DNA from: Paraburkholderia phytofirmans OLGA172
GTDB taxonomy: Bacteria > Pseudomonadota > Gammaproteobacteria > Burkholderiales > Burkholderiaceae
DNA: 64,000 nt
Assembly: GCF_001634365.1 (NCBI RefSeq)
Contig: NZ_CP014578.1
Span: forward strand, 2,728,001 to 2,792,000
Direction of reading: 5' to 3'
The position numbers and the translations under genes are program-made. Below, piece after piece: positions 27,372-35,696 of the stretch; positions within the stretch are counted from its first letter, which is position 1, and every line of letters begins with the position of its first letter. The notes under the pieces are model-generated. The model saw only the letters and a list, made by a program, of their open reading frames with translations. It had not been told where the DNA came from and made no database searches.

Positions 27372-27507
27372 TGCGCAGCTGGTCGGTAACGATCCTGCTC
27401 GGCACCGGGTTTGAAAGCAGCACTTGCACCACGGCCTTGTCGCGCAGCTGATGACGACGGCAGGGAAGCGGTGACAGTGATAAAGCGATTTTCGCTTTCT
27501 TCATCAC
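27372..27507 (-). pseudogene. Probable transposase fragment (IS6-like DDE region)
   Basis: The short frame gives CRRHQLRDKAVVQVLLSN followed by PVPSRIVTDQLRS, which resembles the segment around the second catalytic Asp in IS6-like transposases (RDKxA...PRVIVTDKLRSYG). It abuts the truncated decarboxylase-like copy, as the other IS6 fragment abuts the binding-protein copy. The assignment rests on about 30 residues only. Confidence 0.45.
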
Positions 27508-27562
27508 TTCACTCTACCGCTGCGTCCCCATCAACCTGACAGAGCCCGCCCGACCAGGATTG

Positions 27563-27916
27563 TCAAATTATCTGCCGTTCCTCGGTCACAAAAAATACGC
27601 AGTGCTCCATATCAGAGAATTTCGATTCGTCCGGGCGAACGTTGGCGAGATAGTCTGGATTGAAAAAAAAGGACCGCATGTCTTCAGTAGTATCGAACCA
27701 CAATTCCGAGGCAGCGTCGAAGCCCTGACTCGATGTGTCCAGTTGCCGTCCGTCAATGCCGATCGGCAACGTATAGCTTTGCACATATTTCCGGACAAAT
27801 TTCTGGCTCGCCGGGCACTCTCTAACAAGTTTTGCGTGGGTGGTACTCAAGTACTCACGAAATTCTTCTTGCGTAAAGTTTGATTTGCGCTTGATGGCGA
27901 TGATTAGCTTGATCAT
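27563..27916 (-). CDS. EthD-like / dimeric alpha-beta barrel protein
   Basis: 117 residues opening MIKLIIAIKRKSNFTQEEF, then REYLSTTHAKLVREC, which is the EthD pattern of a beta strand followed by the conserved helix with a central His. The remainder (SELWFDTTEDMRSFFFNPDY) fits the second half of a ferredoxin-like dimeric barrel. Members act as small isomerases, monooxygenases or helper proteins in catabolic clusters. The start at 27916 keeps the first beta strand intact; an upstream in-frame start adds nine residues. Function within the array is unknown. Confidence 0.7.
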   Translation of the reverse strand: MIKLIIAIKRKSNFTQEEFREYLSTTHAKLVRECPASQKFVRKYVQSYTLPIGIDGRQLDTSSQGFDAASELWFDTTEDMRSFFFNPDYLANVRPDESKFSDMEHCVFFVTEERQII

Positions 27917-28062
27917 AAAGACTCTCTCACTGACTATGTTCAACCCTTCATCGGAAACGTGAATTCCGACCAGATCCTGTCTCCCTGCGGGCGGCTTTGA
28001 GCACCAGGTTCATGATGCCATTAAAAGAGGACCCCAGACTATTTAGTCTAATCGTCCCGAAC

Positions 28063-28806
28063 TCAAGTCGCAATATTTGAGAGCGCTTCGTTGTCTGTCG
28101 TCGCAGTGAGGGTAAACCGGGGATCCTTGAGTCTACGCTCAACGATCCTCCTGACTTTTTCACCGACGGCGCTAGGGCCGAATTCGCCATAGCGCCAGGG
28201 GATAGCCGCCCCCCTGCGTACGGCAGGGCGCTCCGATATCTCCTTGAACCATCGATCGATATTTGAGAATTTTTTTAAATCCTGCCCCTGCCATTCGTGA
28301 TACTCGATCCATGGATACCATGCGATGTCGGCGATGGAGTATTCCTTACCCGCTATGAACTGCGATTGGGCCAGTTGCGCATTGAGGACACTATAGATTC
28401 GAGACGATTCGATCGTGAATCGCTTGATGTCGAAGTTGATAGCTTCCTTGTACATGACGCGGTACAGATGCGCATTGCCCAGGTACGGGGCGTGTGCGAT
28501 CTGAAAATGAAGCCACTTGAGGACTTCATACCGGGCAGCGCCCTCTACTGGGAGAAACTGCCCAGCCTTGTCGGCAAGATATTCGAGGATGACCCCGGAC
28601 TCCCACAGCACAATCGGCGCCGAATGTGCTGCGTCGTCGATAAGAGCCGGTAATCGCCCATTCGGATTGATCGCGAGATACTCAGGGGATCGCTGCTGGC
28701 CAAGATACATGTCCACGAGCTTCCACTCATAGGCCCAACCGAGTTCCTCCAGAAGGAGGGTTACTTTGCGGGGGTTCGGTCCGCCGCAGACAAAGACTGT
28801 CAACAT
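28063..28806 (-). CDS. Glutathione S-transferase family protein
   Basis: 247 residues. The thioredoxin-like domain begins MLTVFVCGGPNPRKVTLLLEE with PNPRK where the catalytic Ser/Cys/Tyr normally sits, followed by INPNGRLPALIDD and LWESGVILEYLADK for glutathione binding. The helical C-domain contains GKEYSIADIAWYPWI. It resembles the YfcG/Ure2-like nu/beta group more than the zeta group. It may conjugate, isomerise or cleave a pathway intermediate. It lies 60 bases after the upstream SDR on the same strand. Confidence 0.82.
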   Translation of the reverse strand: MLTVFVCGGPNPRKVTLLLEELGWAYEWKLVDMYLGQQRSPEYLAINPNGRLPALIDDAAHSAPIVLWESGVILEYLADKAGQFLPVEGAARYEVLKWLHFQIAHAPYLGNAHLYRVMYKEAINFDIKRFTIESSRIYSVLNAQLAQSQFIAGKEYSIADIAWYPWIEYHEWQGQDLKKFSNIDRWFKEISERPAVRRGAAIPWRYGEFGPSAVGEKVRRIVERRLKDPRFTLTATTDNEALSNIAT

Positions 28807-28866
28807 ATCGTTCCCGATGTCAAAGTTTCCAATACGGACCTATTCGTCCTGTTGTGCCCATTACGC

Positions 28867-29634
28867 CTACCAGGCCGTCATTCCCCCGTCGACGCGAATA
28901 TCGGCCCCGGTAATGAACGAGCTTTCATCCGACGCCAGAAACAGGGCCGTTGCCGCTACCTCTTCCGGGCGTCCCATTCGTCCAAGCATGACCTTTCCCA
29001 GCATTGATGCGGACCACTCTGCGTTGGCAAGCAAAGGGCGCGTCTGATTGGTCTCGATTAACCCGGGCGAGATCGAGTTGGCACGCACACCGTGTGTTCG
29101 CCCTTCCAGTGCCAATTGGCGCGTCAATGAAACGATCGCGCCTTTCGCGGCCGTGTGCGCCAACGCAGGTAACATCGGATAGGTCTGCCAGGCGCTGCAG
29201 GACGCCGTGCTTATGATCGAACCGGAGCACTTGATCAGCTCCGGCCATACGGCCTTCACCATTTGAAACACCAGATGCAATTCCTGGTCGATGGTCTTGT
29301 ACCATTCTTCATCGCTGATTTTGTCGATCGGCGCGAAATACGCCATCGCTGCATTGTTGAACAGCACATCGACGTGACCGTATGTCTTTACTGCAAACTC
29401 GACCAGTTCCTGGCAATGCTCCTTCCGTGTGAGATCGCAAGGCTGCAGCGATACCATCTCACCGCCGGCCTCGCTCACCTGGACGAGCGTTTCCTGCGAA
29501 GCCTGCACCGATACGTCGCAGCCGACGACACGCGCGCCTTCCCGTGCGAACATCAGCGCGGCAGCGCGTCCCATGCTCCCGCCCGATCCAGTGATGATGC
29601 ACACCTTGCCTGCCAGCCTGTTACCACGATTCAT
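28867..29634 (-). CDS. SDR-family protein with His in place of the catalytic Tyr
   Basis: 255 residues. The cofactor motif is TGSGGSMGRAAALMF, the NNA motif is present (LFNNAAMAYF), and the C-terminus is the usual ADIRVDGGMTAW. The active-site stretch reads STASCSAWQTYPMLPALAHT followed by AAK: at the YxxxK position there is His, with Thr-Ala-Ala-Lys following. This may be a variant active site or a non-classical reaction. It is in the long minus-strand array, between another SDR and the GST. Confidence 0.82.
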   Translation of the reverse strand: MNRGNRLAGKVCIITGSGGSMGRAAALMFAREGARVVGCDVSVQASQETLVQVSEAGGEMVSLQPCDLTRKEHCQELVEFAVKTYGHVDVLFNNAAMAYFAPIDKISDEEWYKTIDQELHLVFQMVKAVWPELIKCSGSIISTASCSAWQTYPMLPALAHTAAKGAIVSLTRQLALEGRTHGVRANSISPGLIETNQTRPLLANAEWSASMLGKVMLGRMGRPEEVAATALFLASDESSFITGADIRVDGGMTAW

Positions 29635-29738
29635 GTCTTTGCTCCGTCCGGATTTACAATGATGTGCTCACGATAAAAAGCCGCGGTCGTTAGGCGCACC
29701 GCCCTCCTCCGTGGCCAAAAGATGCGCTTCGGAGTTCG

Positions 29739-30506
29739 TCACATCGCGAGGTAGCCCCCGTCGACAGCCAACTCGGCCCCCGTCACGAACGACGCGTTAT
29801 CGGACAAGAGCCATACTGCGGCCGCGGCGACTTCCTCGGGGAGACCCAACCGCGCCATCGCATGACGAGCCTTGAGCTTCGGCAGCAATTCGGCGAATTG
29901 TGGATCCGAGACGAGCGCATTGACCATGGGAGTGCTCGTGACGCCAGGAAGGACAGCGTTGACGCGGATCTTCCGCTCGCCATAGTCCACGGCCGCAGCT
30001 TTCGTCAACCCAAGTACGCCTCCCTTTGAGCCGCAATAGTCGGCCGCGCGCGGCACCGATACCCGCCCAAGCGCGGAAGCAGTGTTGACAATAGATCCCC
30101 CTCCTGTCTGGAGCATCGCGCGAATCTCATGCTTCATGCAAAAGAAAACACCCTCGTAGTTGACGCCTTGGATGCGGCGCCATTGCGCCGTGGTCAACTC
30201 GTGCAGCAAGACGTTCGTCTGAGAAAGACCAGCGTTGTTAAATGCGCCGTCGAGACATCCGAACTCGCTTAACGCCGCTGCTACGAGCGCCTCGACCTGC
30301 GCTTCGTCGGAAACATCCGTCTTCACGAACAGGGCTGTGCCGCCTTGGTGCCGAATTGTCGAGACGGTATCCTCACCTGCCGCAACGGCGACATCGGCCA
30401 CCACCACGCGCGCCCCGGCCTCGGCACAGGCGAGGGCTGCCGCTCTGCCGATACCCGCGCCCGCACCAGTTACGATAATCGACTTCCCTTCAAGATCCCG
30501 ATTCAT
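29739..30506 (-). CDS. SDR-family oxidoreductase, classical active site
   Basis: 255 residues with TGAGAGIGRAAALACAEAG for NAD(P), FNNAGLSQ, NTASALGRVSVPRAADYCGS then KGG (Ser, Tyr and Lys all present) and AELAVDGGYLAM at the C-terminus. It is a typical alcohol/ketone dehydrogenase of catabolic clusters. It precedes the variant SDR by about 100 bases and follows the envelope module by 182 bases. The substrate is unknown. Confidence 0.87.
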   Translation of the reverse strand: MNRDLEGKSIIVTGAGAGIGRAAALACAEAGARVVVADVAVAAGEDTVSTIRHQGGTALFVKTDVSDEAQVEALVAAALSEFGCLDGAFNNAGLSQTNVLLHELTTAQWRRIQGVNYEGVFFCMKHEIRAMLQTGGGSIVNTASALGRVSVPRAADYCGSKGGVLGLTKAAAVDYGERKIRVNAVLPGVTSTPMVNALVSDPQFAELLPKLKARHAMARLGLPEEVAAAAVWLLSDNASFVTGAELAVDGGYLAM

Positions 30507-30688
30507 CTCTGCTTCCTCCTGCCTCGATCACCGCGAGGCTATGTCAACATCATTCTCGATCGAAGTCCGCTTGCCATCGTCGAACCACACTTTCATTTAC
30601 ACAAGCCTGGATCCGGTCCGTACTCTCCCGTCTCCAGCAACTCTGAGGCGGCGATCGCATGGAGCGTCCATCGAAGCGTCGCCGTTTG

Positions 30689-33145
30689 TTAATGCGAGGT
30701 TCCCCGCGCGACACCCGCTTGCGCCGCCCCCGCGGTAGTCGACGGTTTGCCTTTTGGCATGGGATTCCCGCGAGGCAAAAGGAAGCAGGCCAACGCGGGC
30801 AACAGAACGAGCGCGCCCACCATGTTCAGGATGAACATGAACGCGAGCAGGATCCCCATGTCCGCCTGAAACTTGATCGGAGACAATGCCCAGGTGGCGA
30901 CCGCCACACCGAGCGTCACCCCAGTCAGCACCACCACCTTCCCCGTAAAGAGCAAGGCCTGGTAGTACGCCTGCGACAAGCTCGCTCCTTGCCTCAACCT
31001 CGACAGCGCCACCGTCAGAACGTAAAGCGCGTAATCGACGCCAATGCCCACACCGAGCGCGATAACGGGCAAGGTCGCCACCTTCACGCCTATACCTAGC
31101 ACCACCATGAGCGCCTCAGCCAATACGGTCGTCAGCATCAAAGGCAACACGGCGCACAATACCGCCCGCCACGAGCGGAACGTGATGAATGCCAGCACAA
31201 TCACCGCCGCATAAACGAGCAGCAGCATCTCGGTGTGGGCATGCTTGACCACGATGTTCGTCGCCGCCTCGATCCCCGCGTTGCCCGCCGCCGACAGGAA
31301 CTGGTGATTCGCCGTGTTATTACGATCGGCAAACGCCTGCACCGTGCGCACCACGCTATCAAGTGTGCTGGCCTTGTGGTCTTTCAGATAAATATAAATA
31401 GTTAGCAGATCGCAACTCTGGTTGAACAGCTCTCGCGGCGCACGGTTCGTGATCGAATTGACCATGTCCTGGCTGCGCGGGATTTCGTACCATTTCAGAC
31501 TGCCTTCGTTCATCGCCGTCGCGGCGTTCTTCGCCAGATCCGCAACCGAGTTGGTCGACTCGACCCCCGGCAACTGCTGCAGTTGCCACTCGAGCGCATC
31601 GACCTGCTCGAGGTTTTTATATAACGTGCACTCATATTGCGGAGTCTTCACCATGACCACATACGTGTCGCTGCTCGCCGAATAGTTCGCTACCGTGAAG
31701 GCGTTGTCGCGGTTGTAACGCGAAGTCGAGCGCAGTTCCGGCGCCCCAGGCTTCAAATCCCCGATTTGCAGATGAAGGCTCACGGCAAAGCCCGCGATTC
31801 CAAAGGATGCCGCGACAAGTAAGACCAGACGTGCCCACTTGCGCTGCGTAAACAAATCGAGGAATGCCCAGAACGGATGCTTCTTATGGGGCAGATCTTC
31901 TTCGTCCTGGGACTCAACGTTGAGGCTACGCGACGCCGCCTGGCGGCTCACCCCCACATAGGAGAGCAGAATCGGCAGCAGCACCAGGTTTGTAAAGATG
32001 AGCACAGCCACACCAATACTCGCCGTAATCGCCAGATCCTGAATAACCTTGATCTGGATGACCATGAGCACCGCGAAACCCACCGCGTCGGCCAGCAATG
32101 CCGTCAGCCCCGCGAGGAACAGCCGCCGGAACGTGTAGCGTGCCGCCACCAGCTTATGCGTGCCACGGCCGATGTCCTGCATGATCCCGTTCATCTTCTG
32201 CGCGCCATGGCTCATGCCGATAGCGAATACCAGAAATGGCACCAGAATCGAGTATGGGTCGATTTCGAACCCGAGCGTCGGCAGCAACCCCAGTAGCCAG
32301 ACCACCGCCAGCAGGGAGCAGGTCACCACGAGCAACGTGCTGCGCACGCAGCGCGTATACCAGTAAAGCAACGCCGTGCAGATCGCGATCGCCAATGCCA
32401 GGAACAGGAGCACCTGCTGCAGCCCGTCGATCAGATCACCCACCACCTTCGCGAACCCCGTGACGTGGATCTTGATTGAGGGCGATTCATACTTATGCTG
32501 CAACTGTTCGAGCCTGCCCGAAAATTCATGATAATCGAGCCGCCGGCCTGTCGAATCGCTATCGAGCAGCGGTACCCGAATGATGCTCGAGCGGTAGTTG
32601 TTCGCCACCAATTGACCCACTTGGCCCGAGCGCTCGATATTGGCGCGAAGTTGATCGATGCTCTTCGTCGAGCCGTCGTAGTCGTCGGGAATTACCGGGC
32701 CGCCTTCGAGCCCCCCCTCCGTCACCCCCAGCCAACGCGTCGATGGCGTCCACAGTGATTTCATGTAGGCACGGTCTACACCGGGCAACAGGAAAATTTC
32801 GTCGTTGAGCTTGCGCAGCGCCTCCAGATAAGCCGCATCGAAGATCGTACCGTTTGTGTTCTCCACTGCGATATTCAGCGTGTTGCCCAACCCTGCGAGC
32901 TCGCTCCTGTTGGCCAGGTAGTTCACAACGAACGGATGTTTTGTCGGGATCATCTTCTCGAAGCCCGCATTGAGCGTGAGCTTCGTCGCCTGCAGACCCA
33001 GTGTCACCGTCAGCAGCAGGGACACAACGATAATCGCCAGGCGGTTGTTGAACAGTAGACGCTCGGCCCACGATCCTGAGTTCCTGTCGAAATCGTTCAG
33101 ATCGCGGATCACTGGCTGTTCGGCAAGTGACGTGTCATTATTCAT
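30689..33145 (-). CDS. MMPL/RND-family transporter
   Basis: 818 residues. RND topology is visible: one N-terminal helix (LAIIVVSLLLTVTLGLQAT), a large periplasmic loop, a five- to six-helix block (VLLFLALAIAICTALLYW and following), then the repeat of loop and helices in the second half (MLLLVYAAVIVLAFITF and following). The conserved acidic region GVDYAL in helix 10 (GVGIGVDYALYVLTVAL) is present. Such proteins move lipophilic compounds, driven by protons. Its start overlaps the stop of the YCF48-like gene (ATGA). With the YCF48-like, DUF1329 and DUF1302 genes it forms an envelope module. Confidence 0.87.
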   Translation of the reverse strand: MNNDTSLAEQPVIRDLNDFDRNSGSWAERLLFNNRLAIIVVSLLLTVTLGLQATKLTLNAGFEKMIPTKHPFVVNYLANRSELAGLGNTLNIAVENTNGTIFDAAYLEALRKLNDEIFLLPGVDRAYMKSLWTPSTRWLGVTEGGLEGGPVIPDDYDGSTKSIDQLRANIERSGQVGQLVANNYRSSIIRVPLLDSDSTGRRLDYHEFSGRLEQLQHKYESPSIKIHVTGFAKVVGDLIDGLQQVLLFLALAIAICTALLYWYTRCVRSTLLVVTCSLLAVVWLLGLLPTLGFEIDPYSILVPFLVFAIGMSHGAQKMNGIMQDIGRGTHKLVAARYTFRRLFLAGLTALLADAVGFAVLMVIQIKVIQDLAITASIGVAVLIFTNLVLLPILLSYVGVSRQAASRSLNVESQDEEDLPHKKHPFWAFLDLFTQRKWARLVLLVAASFGIAGFAVSLHLQIGDLKPGAPELRSTSRYNRDNAFTVANYSASSDTYVVMVKTPQYECTLYKNLEQVDALEWQLQQLPGVESTNSVADLAKNAATAMNEGSLKWYEIPRSQDMVNSITNRAPRELFNQSCDLLTIYIYLKDHKASTLDSVVRTVQAFADRNNTANHQFLSAAGNAGIEAATNIVVKHAHTEMLLLVYAAVIVLAFITFRSWRAVLCAVLPLMLTTVLAEALMVVLGIGVKVATLPVIALGVGIGVDYALYVLTVALSRLRQGASLSQAYYQALLFTGKVVVLTGVTLGVAVATWALSPIKFQADMGILLAFMFILNMVGALVLLPALACFLLPRGNPMPKGKPSTTAGAAQAGVARGTSH

Positions 33146-34242
33146 TGCTTCTGCTCCGCAAACTGGGTTGCTAAAGTCACGCTTGTCACACCGCGCACGC
33201 CGGACAAGACGAGGGACCCGTCAGCAGCCTGGGTAATACCCGATAACGCCGAGGCGCTGCGTAAGGTCAATTGCCGGAAACTACTGCCCGCGTCATGGCT
33301 TTGCAGCAGCTGGCCCGCCTGATTGACGAGCAACAACCTGCCGTCGGGCAGGCGCAGGCCCGCCGTCAGCGTGGTGGTATTGCCGCCATCGATCTTCTGC
33401 CACGTTTGGCCCGCATCGCCGGAACGGTAGATGTTGCCGCGCAACCCGAACACCACGATCGCGTTGTTGTTGGCGACCAGCGAGCCGAAATAGGTACCGG
33501 CGTAAGGGGTGGCGATCCTGGTGAACGATTCCCAACCGCCAGTAGCGCGAAACAGCGAACCCTGCTCACCCGCGATGAAAAGTTCGTTGCCAGACACATT
33601 GATGCTGTAGAGATGCAGGCCCTGGGGATTCGGTATGCGCTCCGAAATGGACCGCCAATGTTTTCCGCCATCCTCGGTGGCAAACGCAAGACCATAGGCC
33701 CCGACAATCAGCCCACGCCGCTCGTCGGCGAAATAGACATCAAGGAACGGCTTGTCCGGCCCATCCGCGACGAGTTGGTCGGCCGCGGCAAGCGCTCGCC
33801 GCGCATCCTCGCCACCCTCACCGGCCGCGGCCGCCGCAGCCTCATGTACAAGCGCGGCAGCCTGTACGCCATCGAGCTGCTTGATCCAGTTCTTGCCGCC
33901 GTCGACCGTATGCAGCACGACACCGCCGTGTCCCACAGCCCATCCGTTCGTCGCGTCGACGAAGCGGACGTTGGTCAGTGTCAGGCTCACCGGCACTGAC
34001 GCCTGTGTCCACGTCTTGCCGTTATCGTCGGAGAGCAGAATGATGCCGTGCTCGCCCACGGCCACCAACCGCTCGCCTGCACGGCTGATCGCTAGCATCA
34101 CCCGGTTGCTCGCACGTGTGTCATGTATAGCCGGGCGCACGAGCAGTTCCGGTTCCGCGTGTGCGCCCGTCACCGCAAAGGGCAATGTCAGGAGAACGGC
34201 CATCTCCACCATCGTGCGTGTCAAACCTGATTTCATCTGCAT
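33142..34242 (-). CDS. YCF48-like beta-propeller protein, exported
   Basis: 366 residues. A signal peptide (MVEMAVLLTLPFAVTGAHA) ends before EPELLVRP. It then shows repeated blades with DDNGKTW, VDGGKNW, EDGGKHW and GDAGQTW, the YCF48/sortilin-like repeat. In this gene neighbourhood such periplasmic propellers accompany an RND pump and DUF1302/DUF1329 proteins. It contains an insertion rich in Ala/Glu/Gly (about residues 130-160). The start at 34242 was chosen because it leaves a normal signal peptide. It overlaps the RND gene by four bases. Confidence 0.8.
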   Translation of the reverse strand: MQMKSGLTRTMVEMAVLLTLPFAVTGAHAEPELLVRPAIHDTRASNRVMLAISRAGERLVAVGEHGIILLSDDNGKTWTQASVPVSLTLTNVRFVDATNGWAVGHGGVVLHTVDGGKNWIKQLDGVQAAALVHEAAAAAAGEGGEDARRALAAADQLVADGPDKPFLDVYFADERRGLIVGAYGLAFATEDGGKHWRSISERIPNPQGLHLYSINVSGNELFIAGEQGSLFRATGGWESFTRIATPYAGTYFGSLVANNNAIVVFGLRGNIYRSGDAGQTWQKIDGGNTTTLTAGLRLPDGRLLLVNQAGQLLQSHDAGSSFRQLTLRSASALSGITQAADGSLVLSGVRGVTSVTLATQFAEQKQ

Positions 34243-34304
34243 GATTCCTGTCCTCCGGGGCATCACTCACGGATGCCCCGATCGTCTGGTCGTTCGATCC
34301 GCGC

Positions 34305-35681
34305 TTAACGCACGCCTTCGCCCGCCATTGCTTCGGGCGTAAAAAACGTCTTCGGGAGTCGGTCAAGCACCTTGAAGAAGTACTTGTAGGAAGGATTCGA
34401 CCAATCCGTCACGCACGATGCCAGGTAGGTACCGGTCGTAAGGTTGTAAAGCGAGAAATTCGCGTTAGGCAGCACCATCGGGCCTTCAGGGACAATAAAC
34501 GGCAGCGCCATCTCGACACGCCACAATTGGCCATTCGCGTCGTACCCATCGCCAAGCACAGCGCCCCACGTATCCTCATCCAGATAAAAGCGGCGCTTGG
34601 GCACGGCGTGCCGTTTGCCCGGCGCGAGCGTCGCTTCCACTACCCAGACCCGATGCAGTTCCCAGCGGACGGCATCCGGATTGTGATGACGCGGCGTCAG
34701 CAACTCTTCGATCTTCTTGCCACGCTCGAAAAACTTGTTGTCGTTATAGGGAATGTACATCTCCTTCTTACCGATGAGCTTCCAATCATATCGATCGAGC
34801 GGTCCCCAGAAAGTGAAGGCCTCGTCATAGTAGTTAGTGCCGGAATTGACGTCGTCGGGCGTGTCATAGCCGATGGTCGGTGCCATGCGCACGCGGCGCT
34901 GCCCCGTGAGGTATTGCCATGCCTGGCGCGGCTGGTCTACGGAATCGACAGCGAGGAACTGTTCGCCGGCTTTGAATGGCGGATCCGTCATGAACACCCG
35001 CAACATCTGGCTATTACCTTTGAAGGTGTCCACCGAGCCATTCTTGTCGTAGTACGGGTATGTGCCCTTGTTGTACGTTTTTACCGCCAATTCCAGATGA
35101 CCGTTTGCCGTACCAATATAGTTGGCGACATTCAGCGATGTCGTTTCGCCGGCCCAGATCAGGCGATGATTCCACATCGCTTCTACGCCATTCGTCGGAA
35201 CCGGAAATGGAATCCCGCCGTAGCACCCTTCGAGCGCGTTGCCGCCCTCCTTCGTCTTGCAGTTCGTGGCGTTCTTGAACGTATTGTCATAAACCCACTG
35301 CGGTGCGGCCGCGGTCCGATGCGTCGGATAAACGTCAAGTCGGAAAGTGTCCGGATACTTCTTCAGCAGCGCTTTAGTCCCGTCGGTCAGCTTATCCGCA
35401 TACTGATCCACGTTTTTGGCTGTGATCGAGTACAACGGCTTTTCGCTCGCGAATGGATCGGGGAGTTGATCGCCCGATTTATAGCCGGGTGGCGCCTGCG
35501 TATAGCCGCCGTCCCATGCCGGGATTGTCCCGCTCTTATTGCCGGCCTTCTCTGCACCGAATGGTGTCAACGTGCTCTTCAGCTTGGCCGCTTCGTCGGC
35601 ACTCACGGCGCCGACGGCCAACTGGCTCGCGCCCACCAGGCCACACAACGCCATCAGCAATGCTGCGCTTCGAATTTTCAT
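34305..35681 (-). CDS. DUF1329 outer-membrane-associated protein
   Basis: 458 residues with a signal peptide (KIRSAALLMALCGLVGASQL, cleaved near AVGAVSA) and the DUF1329 pattern: TPFGAEKAGNKSGTIPAWDGG near the mature N-terminus, RVRMAPTIGYDTPDDV in the middle, and DEDTWGAVLGDGYDANGQLW toward the C-terminus. The family has a LolB/LppX-like lipid-binding fold and is nearly always next to DUF1302, as here. A role in moving hydrophobic substrates across the envelope is likely. The start at 35681 has GGAGA upstream. Confidence 0.85.
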   Translation of the reverse strand: MKIRSAALLMALCGLVGASQLAVGAVSADEAAKLKSTLTPFGAEKAGNKSGTIPAWDGGYTQAPPGYKSGDQLPDPFASEKPLYSITAKNVDQYADKLTDGTKALLKKYPDTFRLDVYPTHRTAAAPQWVYDNTFKNATNCKTKEGGNALEGCYGGIPFPVPTNGVEAMWNHRLIWAGETTSLNVANYIGTANGHLELAVKTYNKGTYPYYDKNGSVDTFKGNSQMLRVFMTDPPFKAGEQFLAVDSVDQPRQAWQYLTGQRRVRMAPTIGYDTPDDVNSGTNYYDEAFTFWGPLDRYDWKLIGKKEMYIPYNDNKFFERGKKIEELLTPRHHNPDAVRWELHRVWVVEATLAPGKRHAVPKRRFYLDEDTWGAVLGDGYDANGQLWRVEMALPFIVPEGPMVLPNANFSLYNLTTGTYLASCVTDWSNPSYKYFFKVLDRLPKTFFTPEAMAGEGVR

Positions 35682-35696
35682 CAGGTATCTCTCCAA

